64,000 nt of DNA from Aquarana catesbeiana. Lineage: Eukaryota > Chordata > Amphibia > Anura > Ranidae. The stretch covers positions 126,079,875-126,143,874 of the forward strand of contig NC_133332.1 of the NCBI RefSeq assembly GCF_042186555.1, in the 5' to 3' direction. The notes beneath the pieces were generated by a model. It saw only the letters and a list, made by a program, of their open reading frames with translations, searched no databases and was not told where the DNA came from. Made by a program: the position numbers and the translations under genes. Positions 43,640 through 54,103 of the stretch are shown here, one piece after another (positions within the stretch are counted from its first letter, which is position 1; the number at the start of each line of letters is the position of its first letter).

Positions 43640-44355
43640 ATATAGTTACATAGTAGGTGAGGTTGAAAAAAGACACAAGTCCAACCTATGTGTGTGATTA
43701 TATGTCAGTATTACATTGTATATCCCTGTATGTTGCAGTCGTTCAGGTACTTATCTAATAGTTTTTTGAAACTATTGATGCTCCCCGCTGAGACCACCGC
43801 TTGTGGAAGGGAATTCCACATCCTTGCCGCTCTTACAGTAAAGAACCCCCTACTGGACAGCATACTCTAGATGCGGCCGGACCAGAGTCTTGTAGAACGG
43901 AAGAATTATTGTTTTATCTCTGGAGTTGATCCCCTTTTTAATGCATGCCAATATTCTGTTTGCTTTGTTAGCAGGAGCTTGGCATTGCATGCCATTGCTG
44001 AGCCTATCATCTACTAAGACCCCCAGGTCCTTTCTAGATTCCCCCAGAGGTTCTCCCCCCAGTGTATAGATTGCATTCATATTTTTGCCACCCAAATGCT
44101 TTGTTTTACAATTTTCTACATTAAACCTCATTTGCCAGGTAGTTGCCCACCCCATCCTCCAGGTCATTTATGAACAAAATAAATAGGATTGGTCCCAGCA
44201 CAGAACCCTGGGGGACCCCACTACCCACCTCTGACCATTCGCCCTTGTAGCCAGTTTTCAATCCACGTACTCACTATATGGTCCATGCTAACGAACCTTA
44301 TTTTGTACAGTAAACATTTTATGGGGAACTGTGTCAAATGCTTTTGCAAAATCCA
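43640..44355 (-). pseudogene. CR1 fragment, minus strand, internally deleted
   Basis: On the minus strand it starts near 44,355 within the DFAKAFDTVPHK (motif A) region, continues through GGEPLGESRKDLGVLVDDRL and ends the RT at RPHLEYAVQ (about 43,857). It then jumps across a deletion to GVLYCKSGKDVEFPSTS-like C-terminal sequence and the 3' UTR ending in ACATAGTAGGTGAGG. Sequence between GSGVP and the RT end is also rearranged (the FADD block is missing). Related to the CR1 at 32,258. Confidence 0.8.
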
Positions 44356-44720
44356 GGCTCTCCATCTTCCCGCTGACCGTTGCCTCCTCCTCCAGCACGT
44401 CCAGCTGTCCTCTACACGCCGGTGAGCGGGTTTCCCATTTGGCTGAAGCGCAGCAGGGACATTGGCGTCTCCCCTGCTGCGAGGGTTTTCTCCCCACACT
44501 TGGATGCCCTCAGCCCCCCGTTGCTCTGAGGATCTCCAATGACCCTGTAAAGCCATTTACTTTCCCTTTCATCTCTCTCCACCTCTTCCTGCATTGACAA
44601 CAGGATTTGTTCATATGTATATTATTGATTAAACTATAATCCCCACTGCCCGTTGTGAGACTGCCTTCTCTATCAGGCCATTGAGCGCTGGATCATTTTG
44701 TTGTACATTCAATGATGATG
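44356..44720 (+). other. Probable continuation of old PLE 3' region
   Basis: No ORF of interest. Near the end ATTGATTAAACTATAATCCC then CATTGAGCGCTGGATC resembles the terminal arrangement of PLE repeats. Assigned only by position and form. Confidence 0.35.
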
Positions 44721-44789
44721 GAAAAAGGGCAAAAAGAGCGAGTGAATTTCCCTAGTGTAGTGGGGCACACACCGCAATAATAACCCTAA

Positions 44790-45236
44790 TGGGGCGTACA
44801 CACGGTCGGACTTTTCGTCTACAAAAGTCCAACGGACGCCGACGGACTAAAGCTGGCTGGTAATCCGATCGTGTGTGGGCTTCTCCGGACTTTCAGCAGA
44901 CTTTTTCAGCCTCAAATCCGACGGACTTTAGATTTGAAACATGCTTCAAATCTTTACGTCGTAACTACGACGGACCCCGAAATCCGCTCGTCTGTGTGCT
45001 AGTCCGACGGACAAAAACCCACGCTAGGGCAGCTATTGGCTACTGGCTATGAACTTCCTTATTTTAGTCCGGTGTACGTCATCACGTACGAATCCGTCGG
45101 ACTTTTGTGTGGTCGTGTGTAGGCAAGTCCGTTCATTCAGAAAGTCTGCTGCAAGTCCGCCGAAAGTCCGCCGGAAGTCTGTCGGACAGGCTGTCGGACT
45201 TTTGTAGACGAAAAGTCCGACCGTGTGTACGCCCCA
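44790..45236 (-). mobile_element. PIF/Harbinger-type MITE, copy 3 (447 bp)
   Basis: Same family and orientation as 4,808-5,253, with a TAA duplication at 44,787-44,789 and 45,237-45,239. The outermost bases differ (TGGGGCGTACACACGG rather than TGCCGCG...) symmetrically at both ends, marking a subfamily. Confidence 0.9.
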
Positions 45237-45239
45237 TAA

Positions 45240-45761
45240 AAGGTGTTCTAATCTCAACTCAAAAAGAAAAAGTTTTGCCCTTAGTCAGATGCTATTACAG
45301 TCCAGCTGGGCACTCCTGTGGCTGGTGCACATGCAGGGAAACGTAGAATAAAAAATATGGGATCTGTATTTGAGGACTTGCTTTTAGAGATGCAGGTTTC
45401 AGGGCTCTGACCTAGAACAAAAAAGCATGGGAGAAATGTGGGCTCAAAGACCGCATTTTTTAAAAATTAAATAACTATTTTGCAGTGGCCTTGTGGGCAT
45501 GTTTAAATCTTTGAATACAAACGCACCACGTGCTGTCCAGTGTTTTTTCTTTTTTAATCTACATCAAAAACGCATGGACAATAGTCAAAATGGATTCCAA
45601 TGGCATAGTTCACACCAGTGCAGTCAACAAAAGTAGAGCATGCTGCATTTTTTTCTGCATAGAACAGCACTGGAACATGGTAAAATGTTTCAGAAACGCA
45701 CTGAAATGCATTTTTGCCTGCAATTTGTTTTGGTTGTTAGGAGCCAGCACCCTCTGGGTCC
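45240..45761. other. Unassigned noncoding DNA
   Basis: No gene or repeat terminus recognised. Confidence 0.5.
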
Positions 45762-45764
45762 TTA

Positions 45765-46105
45765 GGTAGCCCATAGACTAATCCTTTATTTATTTTCAAC
45801 CATTCAGTTGAATGAAAAAAAGACCCGATTCCTCTATACACATTTGAGGTGGGTGGGAGGAATCCTCCCTGCTGAGCTATTGTATTCTGACAGCGGGGAG
45901 ACTTCCCCACTTTAGAATACATTGATCAGTGTTGCAGGCTATAGCCTGCAGTGCTGATCGAGTGGGGAAAATCCAACAGGATAGCTGTACAGAAGTTGGT
46001 TGGTGGATTGGATTGACTTCTGTACAGCCTCCCTTTTCAGTCATGGACTGAAATTTGACCAGTCCTTGCTGAACCAACTGAATTGTGATCCATGTATGGC
46101 CGGCT
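45765..46105. mobile_element. TTA-flanked MITE (341 bp)
   Basis: TTA at 45,762-45,764 and 46,106-46,108. Ends GGTAGCCCATAGAC and GTATGGCCGGCT are weakly inverted. An internal inverted pair lies around 45,855-45,975 (TCAGCACTGCAGGC/GCCTGCAACACTGA-like). Related to 25,871-26,214. Confidence 0.5.
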
Positions 46106-46270
46106 TTAGGCCCCATTCACACATGAGTACTACAAAATGGTCAACTTTCACACTACAGTGCTCAAACATCTCTCACTAGAAGCCTGTTCCTCAAAGTACA
46201 AGAGGTTCTTTTTAAGCAGATTTGAACATTTTTTTTTTTTTGTCCCATAGACATCAATAGGGATGCCTGT

Positions 46271-46517
46271 AGGGTTGATTTACTAAAGGCAACTAGACTG
46301 TGCACTTTGCAGTTGCACTACTTTTCCCCAGAGCTTAGTGAATGTGGTGAAGCTTCACTTTGTAAAGAAAACCCAATTGGGTACAAGAAAAAAAAAATTT
46401 TGCTTGCACATGGTTGGATGATATTCAGTAGAGTTTGCCACATTCACTAAGCTCTGGGGAAAATCAGTGCAACTGCACTTGTAAACCGCACATCTAGTTG
46501 CCTTTATTAAATCCATG
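46271..46517. mobile_element. MITE with 'agggttgatttactaaaggc' ends
   Basis: Outer inverted ends around TTGATTTACTAAAGGCAACTAG and CTAGTTGCCTTTATTAAATC. Further in, CCCCAGAGCTTAGTGAATGT pairs with its complement near 46,440-46,460. Related to 10,114-10,310. The TSD is not resolved. Confidence 0.65.
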
Positions 46518-46582
46518 CCCACCCCTGTGGGTCAAAAAATTAGCAATCCTTCCATAAAGAAGCTCTGGGGGGGGGCCTTTAA

Positions 46583-47045
46583 AGGAGAAGTCCAGCCTGA
46601 GCTCGTTTGGCTGGGCTTCTCCTTTGGGCCACAGGAGTGCAATTCGTTTTGCACTCCTGTGCCCCATTTTCAGAAGAGAGCCGTCTGAAGTCCACTCTCC
46701 GTTGACATCACAGGAATCAGTCCAGGCACCGCGTCATCACGACAATAAAGTCCAGGTGCCTGGACTGATACCCACCTCAGCGAGCCGGTGAGAGCCTGAG
46801 ATGGCTGCTTCCCACCCCTCCACAGCACAGCGCTCCTGAGCGAGGAGGGGCGAGCGGAGAGCTGCTGATTGACAGGCGGAAGCTCTCTGCTCGGGGAGCT
46901 GTGAGAACCGAGCCATCGGCGGTGTTCAATCGCTCGGCTCTCAGTGAAGAGGCGGCGGGGAGACAGATACAGAATTGTACCGATGCTGCATCCACCTAGG
47001 TAAGTATAAACCTACAAAAAACCCCCAAAAAAATGTACTTCTCTT
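46583..47045. repeat. TTAA-flanked MITE (463 bp)
   Basis: TTAA at 46,579-46,582 and 47,046-47,049. Ends AGGAGAAGTCCAG and ATGTACTTCTCT are inverted with mismatches. A palindromic TTTGGCTGGGCTTCTCC block follows the left end. Noncoding. Confidence 0.65.
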
Positions 47046-47049
47046 TTAA

Positions 47050-48724
47050 AATCACATGAATACAATGCACTCAAGTATGAATGTAGCAATAAACCGTTTT
47101 TTATGCATAGTTACATTGATGCAGCTTGGACCATTGTAACTATACATATTGCATACCTTACCAATCCTCTTGGAAGAAGAGTATCTCTGTAGTAACAGCA
47201 GTGCTGAGCAGCTTCCCTGCTGTATACTGAACACAGGGGGGTTACTCACTTGGCATGGGCACCATTCTGAGAATGCCTTGCATACCTCTTAATAAATACA
47301 AGGCGTTTATTGATTGGACAAGGTGGGACGGTGATATCACATGCCGAGCAAGTGATCCATGCAGCATGGCCACCTGGTCAGCAAGGGATCTGGAAGACCA
47401 CGAGGGTCATTGTGGAAGCTTGGTCCAAGTTGGATCAATGTAAATATGCAAAATCAAACACATATCCAGAATCTAGCTTTAAACTACATAAACCAGCATG
47501 TATGAGCGTTGCAATGGAAACATTTTCCACAAAGATGAAGCTTTCTTTGTCAGGGATGTCAGAGTATTTAATCATTTTAGGTAAGACAATGAAGCAGGTG
47601 CTGTCTTTTGTCCACAGAAGGCTGACAGATGTTTCTATAAACCTTTGACAAATGACTTAAACCCAATGATTGAATATTTGTCCTCCCCATGTACATGTCT
47701 GTATTTCCTATAGTTTGGATCTCATCTTAAATTATTACCACCATTAACTTTAATGAGTTTTAAGACTACACAAAAGGCAAAATAAAATATGGATGAGAGA
47801 GAATCTCATTGTGTTGGCCTTTATCTCATCAGGAGCAGGTGACTTTTCTAGTGCTTACAAATATACTTGGCTGGAAAATATAATTTCTGCTAAACAACCT
47901 ATTGAAAACTGCATGGAAATCTCATTTTAGCTGTCCTGGAAGTGTTTGGGCTTTTCACGTAATTGTACCTTTATAGCATGAGACCCAAAAATAACAAGAC
48001 AAAAATAGCTGACAAAAAGATAAAGCAAAAAAAGCTTTTGCTGCAATATTTTGCCATCAATTCAGAGTTCCTTCACAGTGCCAAATCTGTCCTCGGTGTG
48101 GCAATCAGCATTATTCATTCCACATTCTTTGAGCCCAGGTCGTGCTGGACCGGCCCCCAGCCTGTGGACTGGACAGTGATAGGAGAAGCAGCATAAGGAT
48201 GAGCTCATATCTCCATCACTCTGTACTCTCCTCCTATCATCGTTGTCAGCACATGAATGGATTGGCTCCTTGTACTGCTGTACAAGGACTGCACGAGGCT
48301 GATCACAGGACAAATTCATATACTTGCTCTGCTTTCATTTACAAAAATACTTTTAATAAAATGTATATTTTAATAACAATAAAACATTGTATTCATGATT
48401 ACAAAGCTGAATTAAAGGATAAGTCCACCAAAACACAAAAAATCTCTACATCTATCCATCTAACCCTGTAAAGAAGAAATCGGTAGACATACATATCTTT
48501 TTTGAAGCTGATCTGACTCGGTCCCATGCTGAGCTGTCAGCTCCGGCTTTGCTGTGAAGGTGGGTGCAGAGGAGGCAGCCGACAATGGAAACCCCATAGT
48601 AACTCCTGTATGGGCCCCTGAACTCATGTGAATGACCACTAAAGGACCACAAAGGTTAAATGTTTGTTAGGGGAATAAAAAAGTTTTACTTGCATTATTC
48701 CTTCTTCCCCTGGCAGTCGGCAGT
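47050..48724. other. Unassigned noncoding DNA
   Basis: A 112-codon frame at 47,310-47,648 and a 109-codon frame at 48,142-48,471 show no recognisable domain. A TTAA-repeat-like start (TTAAAGGATAAGTCCACC) lies at 48,412. Confidence 0.4.
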
Positions 48725-48869
48725 ACAGGAAGTAGGGGTGCGGAATTTAATCGCTGCATCGCGGTTTGGGTGTCCCTGATGTGTGCGACCCGAAAAATCG
48801 ATGTCGGGTGACGTCATCCCGACTTGCCCCACCCCTCCCGGAAGAGTGCTCTGAGCGTGTCTGTCAAAA

Positions 48870-49965
48870 TAACTGTTTTGCAATAAATGCAGAGTTTTAA
48901 TCCATTAAGTGGCCACCACTGTATGTGCTTTTTAAAATATATGCAGCTTCATACCTCATTTTTTAGTCTGTGTATAACTGTATATGCCGCTCAGGTGACT
49001 GCCCGGTCCAGCCTGCCTCTCTCCTCTCACGTCTCTCCTGACGTCAGCCCCTCCCGCCTCTCTCGTCTCTCCTGACGTCAGCCCCTCCCGCCTCTCACGT
49101 CTCTCCTGATGTCAGCCCCTCCCGCCTCTCTCCTCTCACGTCTCTCCTGACGTCAGCCCCGCCCGCGTCTCTCCTCTCACGTCTCTCCTGACTTCAGCCT
49201 CTCCCGCCTCTCTCCTCTCACGTCTCTCCTGACGTCAGCCCCTCCCGCCTCTCTCCTCTCATGTCTCTCCTGACGTCAGCCCCTCCCGCCTCTCTCCTCT
49301 CACGTCTCTCCTGACGTCAGCCCCGCCCGCCTCTCTCCTCTCACCTCTCTCCTGACGTCAGCCCCGCCCGCCTCTCTCCTCTCACCTGACGTCAGCCCCG
49401 CCCGCCTCTCTCCTCTCACCTCTCTCCTGACGTCAGCCCCGCCCGCCTCTCTCCTCTCTCCTGACGTCAGCCCCGCCCCCTCTCTCCTCTCACCTCTCTC
49501 CTGACGTCAGCCCCGCCCGCCTCTCTCCTCTCACCTCTCTCCTGACGTCAGCCCCGCCCGCCTCTCTCCTCTCACCTCTCTCCTGACGTCAGCCCCGCCC
49601 GCCTCTCTCCTCTCACCTCTCTCCTGACGTCAGCCCCGCCCGCCTCTCTCCTCTCACCTCTCTCCTGACGTCAGCCCCGCCCGCCTCTCTCCTCTCACGT
49701 CTCTCCTGACGTCAGCCCCGCCCGCCTCTCTCCTGATCTGATAGCTACAGTCCATGGGCGGGGCTGAGAACTCCCACTGACGTCAGGAGAGACGAGAGAC
49801 GTGAGAGGAGAGAGGCGGGCCGGACCAGACAGTCACATGAGCGGCATATACAGTTATACACACACCAAGAAAAGAGGTATGAAGCTGCATATATTTTAAA
49901 AAGCACATACAGCGGTGGGCACTTAATGGATTATAACTCTGCATTTATTACCACACAGGTATTTT
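48870..49965. repeat. Inverted repeat enclosing the minisatellite
   Basis: About 145-bp arms: AATAAATGCAGAGTT...CCATTAAGTGG...GCAGCTTCATACC...GCCGCTCAGGTGAC at the left, and the complement at about 49,820-49,962. This is a foldback-like unit. I found no convincing TSD, so it may be part of the hAT element rather than a separate insertion. Confidence 0.75.
49016..49735 (+). repeat. 41-bp minisatellite built on TGACGTCA
   Basis: About 18 units of CTGACGTCAGCCCCGCCCGC followed by CTCTCTCCTCTCACCTCTCTC, mostly 32-41 bp apart. I count 16 intact TGACGTCA octamers and two variants (TGATGTCA, TGACTTCA) in the array, plus another intact copy just beyond it near 49,778. Earlier units have CCCCTCCCGCC and later ones CCCCGCCCGCC, so the array expanded directionally. 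Confidence 0.92.
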
Positions 49966-50257
49966 AACAGCAGTATGTAGAGTACAAATGTGTTTGTACT
50001 CTACTTACACTGGCCCCTACACATGCTCTGTGCTGATATTTCCCCGGCTTCCCCCCCGTTTGCACATTCCACTGTGTTAAATCCTAGTGTGCTGAAAGGT
50101 GCAAATGGGGAGCCCAGAGAAATGTCAGCACAAAGACAGTACAGGGAACTTCACAGGGCTGTTTGTCAGATGTGGATTCTAATCCCTCCTGACCTCCCAG
50201 CAGCTGTGTGTGTGAATTCCTGTACCCTGTAGTGCACCGGATTAGTGCACTCCCTAA

Positions 50258-50698
50258 AGCGGAGTTCCACACGTTTTTTAGTTTATTAAAAGTCAGCAGC
50301 TACAAAAAGTTCAGCTGCTGACTTTTAATAAACAGACACCCACCTGTCCCACGGTCCATCAATGCGCCGCCCAAAGCCTCGGTCCTCTCCCCCTCCTCTC
50401 CTCTGCGCCGTCATATTTACTGTGGGCAGTGACACCTTACGGCTTCACAGCCGGGTGCGCACTGCGCTCTGCCATTGACCAGCCAATCTTCTGGGACCTG
50501 TGTTGTGTCCCAGAAGATCGCTGGCAGGGAGGGGCCGCCTAAGGCGAGAGGAGGAGTCACCTAGGCGGCCGGGACAGGAAGTCCCACTAAAAAGAGGACA
50601 CCCCCCCCCCCCCAAAAAAAAATGACATGCCAAATGTGGCATGTCAGGGGGCGAGGAGTGCTTAAAGTGGAAGTTTCACTTTTGGGTGGAACTCTGCT
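50258..50698. repeat. TTAA-type repeat, first copy
   Basis: Ends AGCGGAGTTCCACAC and GGGTGGAACTCTGCT, followed by TTAA at 50,699-50,702 (the left site is CTAA). Includes a 25-bp hairpin of TTTATTAAAAGTCAGCAGCT with its complement. Noncoding. Confidence 0.7.
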
Positions 50699-50723
50699 TT
50701 AAAGGAGCGAAGTTATTTTTAAT

Positions 50724-51045
50724 TCAAAGCAGAGTTCCAGTAAATTTTTTTCGTTTATTAAAAGTCAGCAGCTACAAAAAAAGTGCATCTTCTGACTTTT
50801 TAATAAAAAGAGACTCACCTGTCCCACAATCCAGCAACGTGGCCACCCAAACCCTTCATTCTCTCCCCTGCCTGTCCATGGCACTGGCAAATACTACTGT
50901 GGGCATCCGGCTGTGACAGCTTGCAGCTTCACAGCCGGGTGCGCATGTCTCACTCCGCTGTCCTGCATAGCGGAGCAATCTTCTGGGACCTGTGATGTGT
51001 CCCAGAAGATTGCAGGGAGGAAGCGCCGCCTAGGCGGCCCAAGCG
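50724..51045. repeat. TTAA-type repeat, second partial copy
   Basis: Direct, diverged copy of the left two-thirds of 50,258-50,698: AAAGCAGAGTTCCAG, the AAAAGTCAGCAGCTAC hairpin, the CACCTGTCCCAC block and the TTCTGGGACCTGTG block. The right end is lost. Confidence 0.7.
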
Positions 51046-51158
51046 GAAGTGAGAGCGCGTCAGTAATCGTGATGCATTGCGGAATCGAATCAAATCGTTG
51101 ACCGGATAATCGTAATCGAATCGTGACACCAGTGAAGATGCACACCCCTAACAGGAAG

Positions 51159-51485
51159 GTCCAACTACAAGGGTAGTTTTTAAAATTCACCAAAGTCCAG
51201 CTATAACCTTTTTTCCTTTTAACCTACTCACCTTTTCCTGAAAATGAACTCTTAAAAATGAACCTTTATCATTTAACCTACCTCCTAACACTGAAAGTGA
51301 ACCCTTAAACCCAACCACGGAAATGAACCATTGTCCTTAATTTCCATTTGTCCAGAAATGGGCCTTTACCTGGTCTCTCATCTCTAAGGACTTGTTTTAA
51401 CCCTCAAAAGGCCAACACACCCCACCGCAACCATGTACGCAGTGCAACCCCAATAGGTTGCATTCAGTAGTGGTAATGCCTGCCA
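51159..51485. other. Unassigned noncoding DNA
   Basis: Several irregular CCTTTAYC/CCTTAAC phrases with AATGAACC between 51,230 and 51,380 suggest a degenerate short tandem repeat. Nothing else. Confidence 0.4.
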
Positions 51486-51489
51486 AATG

Positions 51490-51850
51490 TGATATATAAT
51501 TTATGTAAAATCTAAAAAAACATCACCTAGAGAAATGTCCCAATATTCAATCAAAGTCTCTCAATTAAATATAAAATATTTTCTCATGGGATCCTCACCA
51601 GATGGATAGACCCTTCCTGAAACTGGGTCCAATAGAGCTTGCAATATCAAAACGTGTGCAATGTTTCTAGTTTTGATTTCACATTGCCATGCTTTGATAT
51701 TGCAAGCTTTATTGGGCGGGTATCAAGAAGGTTCTATAAATCTGGTAAAGATCCTATTAGAAAATATTTAATTTCATATTTAATTTAGAGAATTTGACAT
51801 CTTGGGACATTTCTTTGAGCGCAGTTTTTTTAGATTATATGTTTAGCCTG
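51490..51850. repeat. Palindromic element (about 360 bp), unclassified
   Basis: The left arm TAAAATCTAAAAAAAC...GAAATGTCCCAA...GCTTGCAATATCAAA and the right arm TTTGATATTGCAAGCTTTATTGG...TTGGGACATTTCTTTGAGCGC...GTTTTTTTAGATTATA are inverted, with a centre near 51,670. No TSD was resolved. The TTTGAGCGCAG terminus is reminiscent of PLE terminal repeats. Confidence 0.6.
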
Positions 51851-52819
51851 CCCAGGGGGGCATTGTGCTGCTAGCTGATGGGGATTGTATATTATATTGG
51901 CTCCTCCTGTGCACTGATATTTTATTTTGAATAATTTTTTGATGCTTTGCTTCATGACTGCGGAATGTGTACAGTCCCAAGTGTTTGCATTCCTGTGTTC
52001 AGTTGGGGGGGCAGGAAAACCGCAGCTCAACCACCTGCTTTTACTGTCCCCTGGCCCCTTGTTTGAATGAGTCCTAACATTTAATTATACTGTTAGACTT
52101 ATTTGCCCAGGCCTCTGATCCTATGGGCTAAAACACACTTTTGCGCTGTGGTGTGTTGTGCTAATACATGTGCTAATGCTCTAATAGTGCCCACACACAC
52201 ACTTCGATTTATCATCCAATTGATTTTAAACTTCATTTAAAGCAGATTTGGCTATTGACCCGGGCGACAAATTATCAACTGTTTTGCATTGAATGGCAGC
52301 ACCATGATACTCTGTTCATGAATACCATCGTATTTGATTGATTCAACTATGAAGTTGCACGGTGGAAACTGAGATCTGATTGATAACTTATAAACGTAAG
52401 TTATAATCATATCTTAACCATTGACCAAATTCCATTTCCCAGCGTGTGGCATATCGATCTAATGGAAGACTATAAATTGATTATCTCTATTGGAAGAGAC
52501 TGATCCAAAAAGAAATTGATCATTTATCGGTGTGTATGGCCAACATAGTGCAAGGTTTACACTAGGACTGCATTGCGTTAATGTGTACTACATTAAGGCA
52601 ACTTATGCAAGATGAATGGGCTGGTGATGCACCTCAACGTCCCAGTGAACTGACACGTACATATGGCCAGAACTGAACATTAGTGCTCTGCTGCATGTTG
52701 CACTGTGTTGCAAGGTATGTCAATCAGCAAAGTGCATTGGGGTTCCATTCAGAATGAATAGCACCACATCACACCAGTGCTGGAAACCTGCATTGCTACA
52801 TGTTATGGTATTGCATGCA
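51851..52819. other. Unassigned noncoding DNA
   Basis: No coding similarity or repeat termini found. A short palindromic set of GATCGATAT-like words occurs near 52,440-52,530. Confidence 0.4.
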
Positions 52820-52823
52820 TTAA

Positions 52824-53800
52824 ACACTTCAGCCCCAGAAGAATTTACCCCCTTCCTAACTAGAGCACTTTTTGCGATACAGCACCGCATCGCTTTAACT
52901 GACAATTGCGTGGTCGTGCGACGTTGCACCCAAACAAAATTGACGTCCTTTTTTTCCCACAAATAGAGCTTTCTTTTGGTGGTATTTGATTGCCTCTGCA
53001 GTTTTTATTTTTTGTGCTATAAACAAAAAAAGAGTGACAATTTTGAAAAAAAAAGCAATATTTTTTACTTTTTGCTATAATAAATATCCTCAAAAAATAT
53101 ATAAAAAAAATAATTTCTTTCTCAATTTAGGCCAATATGTATTCTTCTACATATTTTTGGTAAAAAAAAAAAAAACGCAATAAGCGTATATTGATTGGTT
53201 TGCGCAAAAGTTATAGTGTCTACAAAATAGGGTATAGATTTATGGCATTTTTATTTTTTTTATTTATTAGTAATGGCAGCGATCTGCGATTTTTATCGTG
53301 ACTGCGACATTATGGCGGACACATTGGGCACTTTTGACACTATTTTGGGACCATTGTCATTTATACAACAATCAGTGCTATAAAAATGCACTGATTACTG
53401 TGTAAATGACACTGGCAGGGGAGGGGTTAAACACTAGGGGGTGATCAAGTAATTAAGTGTGTCCTAGGGAGTGATTCTAACTGTGGGGGGGATTGTCTCA
53501 CTAGAACATGACAGAGATCACTGCTCCCGATGACAGGGAGCAGTAGATCTATCGTGTTGCTAGGCAGAACAGGGATATGCCTTGTTTACATGGGCATCTC
53601 CCCGTTTTGCCGCTCCGTGACACGATCGCGGGCCCTCGGCAGACATCGAGTCAGTGGGAAACGCAGGCACGGTCACGGAGTACACGGCAGGCGCGCGCAC
53701 TCCCACAATGCCGTGATTTAAAGGGGACGTACCTGTAAGCCCATTTGCCCAGCCGTGCCATTGTGCCGACGTACATCGTTGTGCGCTGGTCGGCATGTGG
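52824..53800 (+). repeat. Abundant TTAA-flanked frog repeat, near-complete copy (977 bp)
   Basis: TTAA at 52,820-52,823 and 53,801-53,804. The best full copy here: CACTTCAGCCCC, the AATTGCGTGGTCGTGC block, AAATAGAGCTTTCTTTTGGT, TTGGTTTGCGCAAAAGTTATAG, ATGGCGGACACATTGGGCAC, AATGACACTGGCAGGG, CATCTCCCCGTTTTGCCGC and the closing CGGCATGTGG. Noncoding in every copy, so nonautonomous. Type inferred from TTAA. Confidence 0.75.
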
Positions 53801-53866
53801 TTAATGTACTCTTTACTGCATCACAAAAGTTTTAACAGTTTAAAGGATATGTTCCACCAGCATTTA

Positions 53867-54100
53867 GGCCTGATTCGCACTTGTGTAGGTTGCAGTTTTT
53901 GCATATTGCAGGTGCATTTTGTGTTTTTTTTTTTCAATACACATCTTTAAACCATTGAAGTCTATGGAACCAAAAACCAGAAAAAAAACCCTGGCCCTTT
54001 CCATAAAATGCACAGATGTGAACTACAGCCATAAGAAACCATGTTAAATGGACTGTAGTGTTTCTGCAAAACTGAAAACGCACTAAAAATGAACCAGGCC
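53867..54100 (+). mobile_element. PIF/Harbinger-type MITE (234 bp)
   Basis: TTA at 53,864-53,866 and 54,101-54,103, perfect. Ends GGCCTGATTCGCAC and TGAACCAGGCC are inverted. Related to 468-679 in the opposite orientation. It splits a TTAA-type repeat beginning TTAAAGGATATGTTCCACC at about 53,839. Confidence 0.75.
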
Positions 54101-54103
54101 TTA

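Larger units (their letters stand above)
31440..44720 (+). mobile_element. Old Penelope-like element, interrupted by two CR1 insertions
   Basis: Plus orientation. RT and linker coding relics lie at 31,448-32,257, and the endonuclease C-terminus resumes at 42,490-42,675. A 3' noncoding region follows with a CT-rich stretch (42,710-42,900) and a hammerhead-like relic at 43,309-43,349. It is cut by the CR1 at 32,258-42,489 and by a minus-strand CR1 fragment at 43,640-44,355. The part after 44,356 is assigned to this element by continuity only. Confidence 0.6.
48733..51150. mobile_element. hAT-type element carrying a CRE-like minisatellite (2,418 bp)
   Basis: Ends TAGGGGTGCGG at 48,733 and GTGCACACCCCTA-like ATGCACACCCCTA at 51,150. 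Perfect 8-bp duplication ACAGGAAG at 48,725-48,732 and 51,151-51,158. Subterminal ATCG-rich sequence (AATCGTAATCGAATCG) lies near the right end. No transposase. Nested inside are an inverted repeat with the minisatellite and two copies of a TTAA repeat, so the core hAT element is short. Confidence 0.88.

Noticed and set aside
49016..49735. CRISPR-like array
   Set aside because: Units are contiguous with no unique spacers and the setting is a vertebrate transposon. It is a minisatellite.
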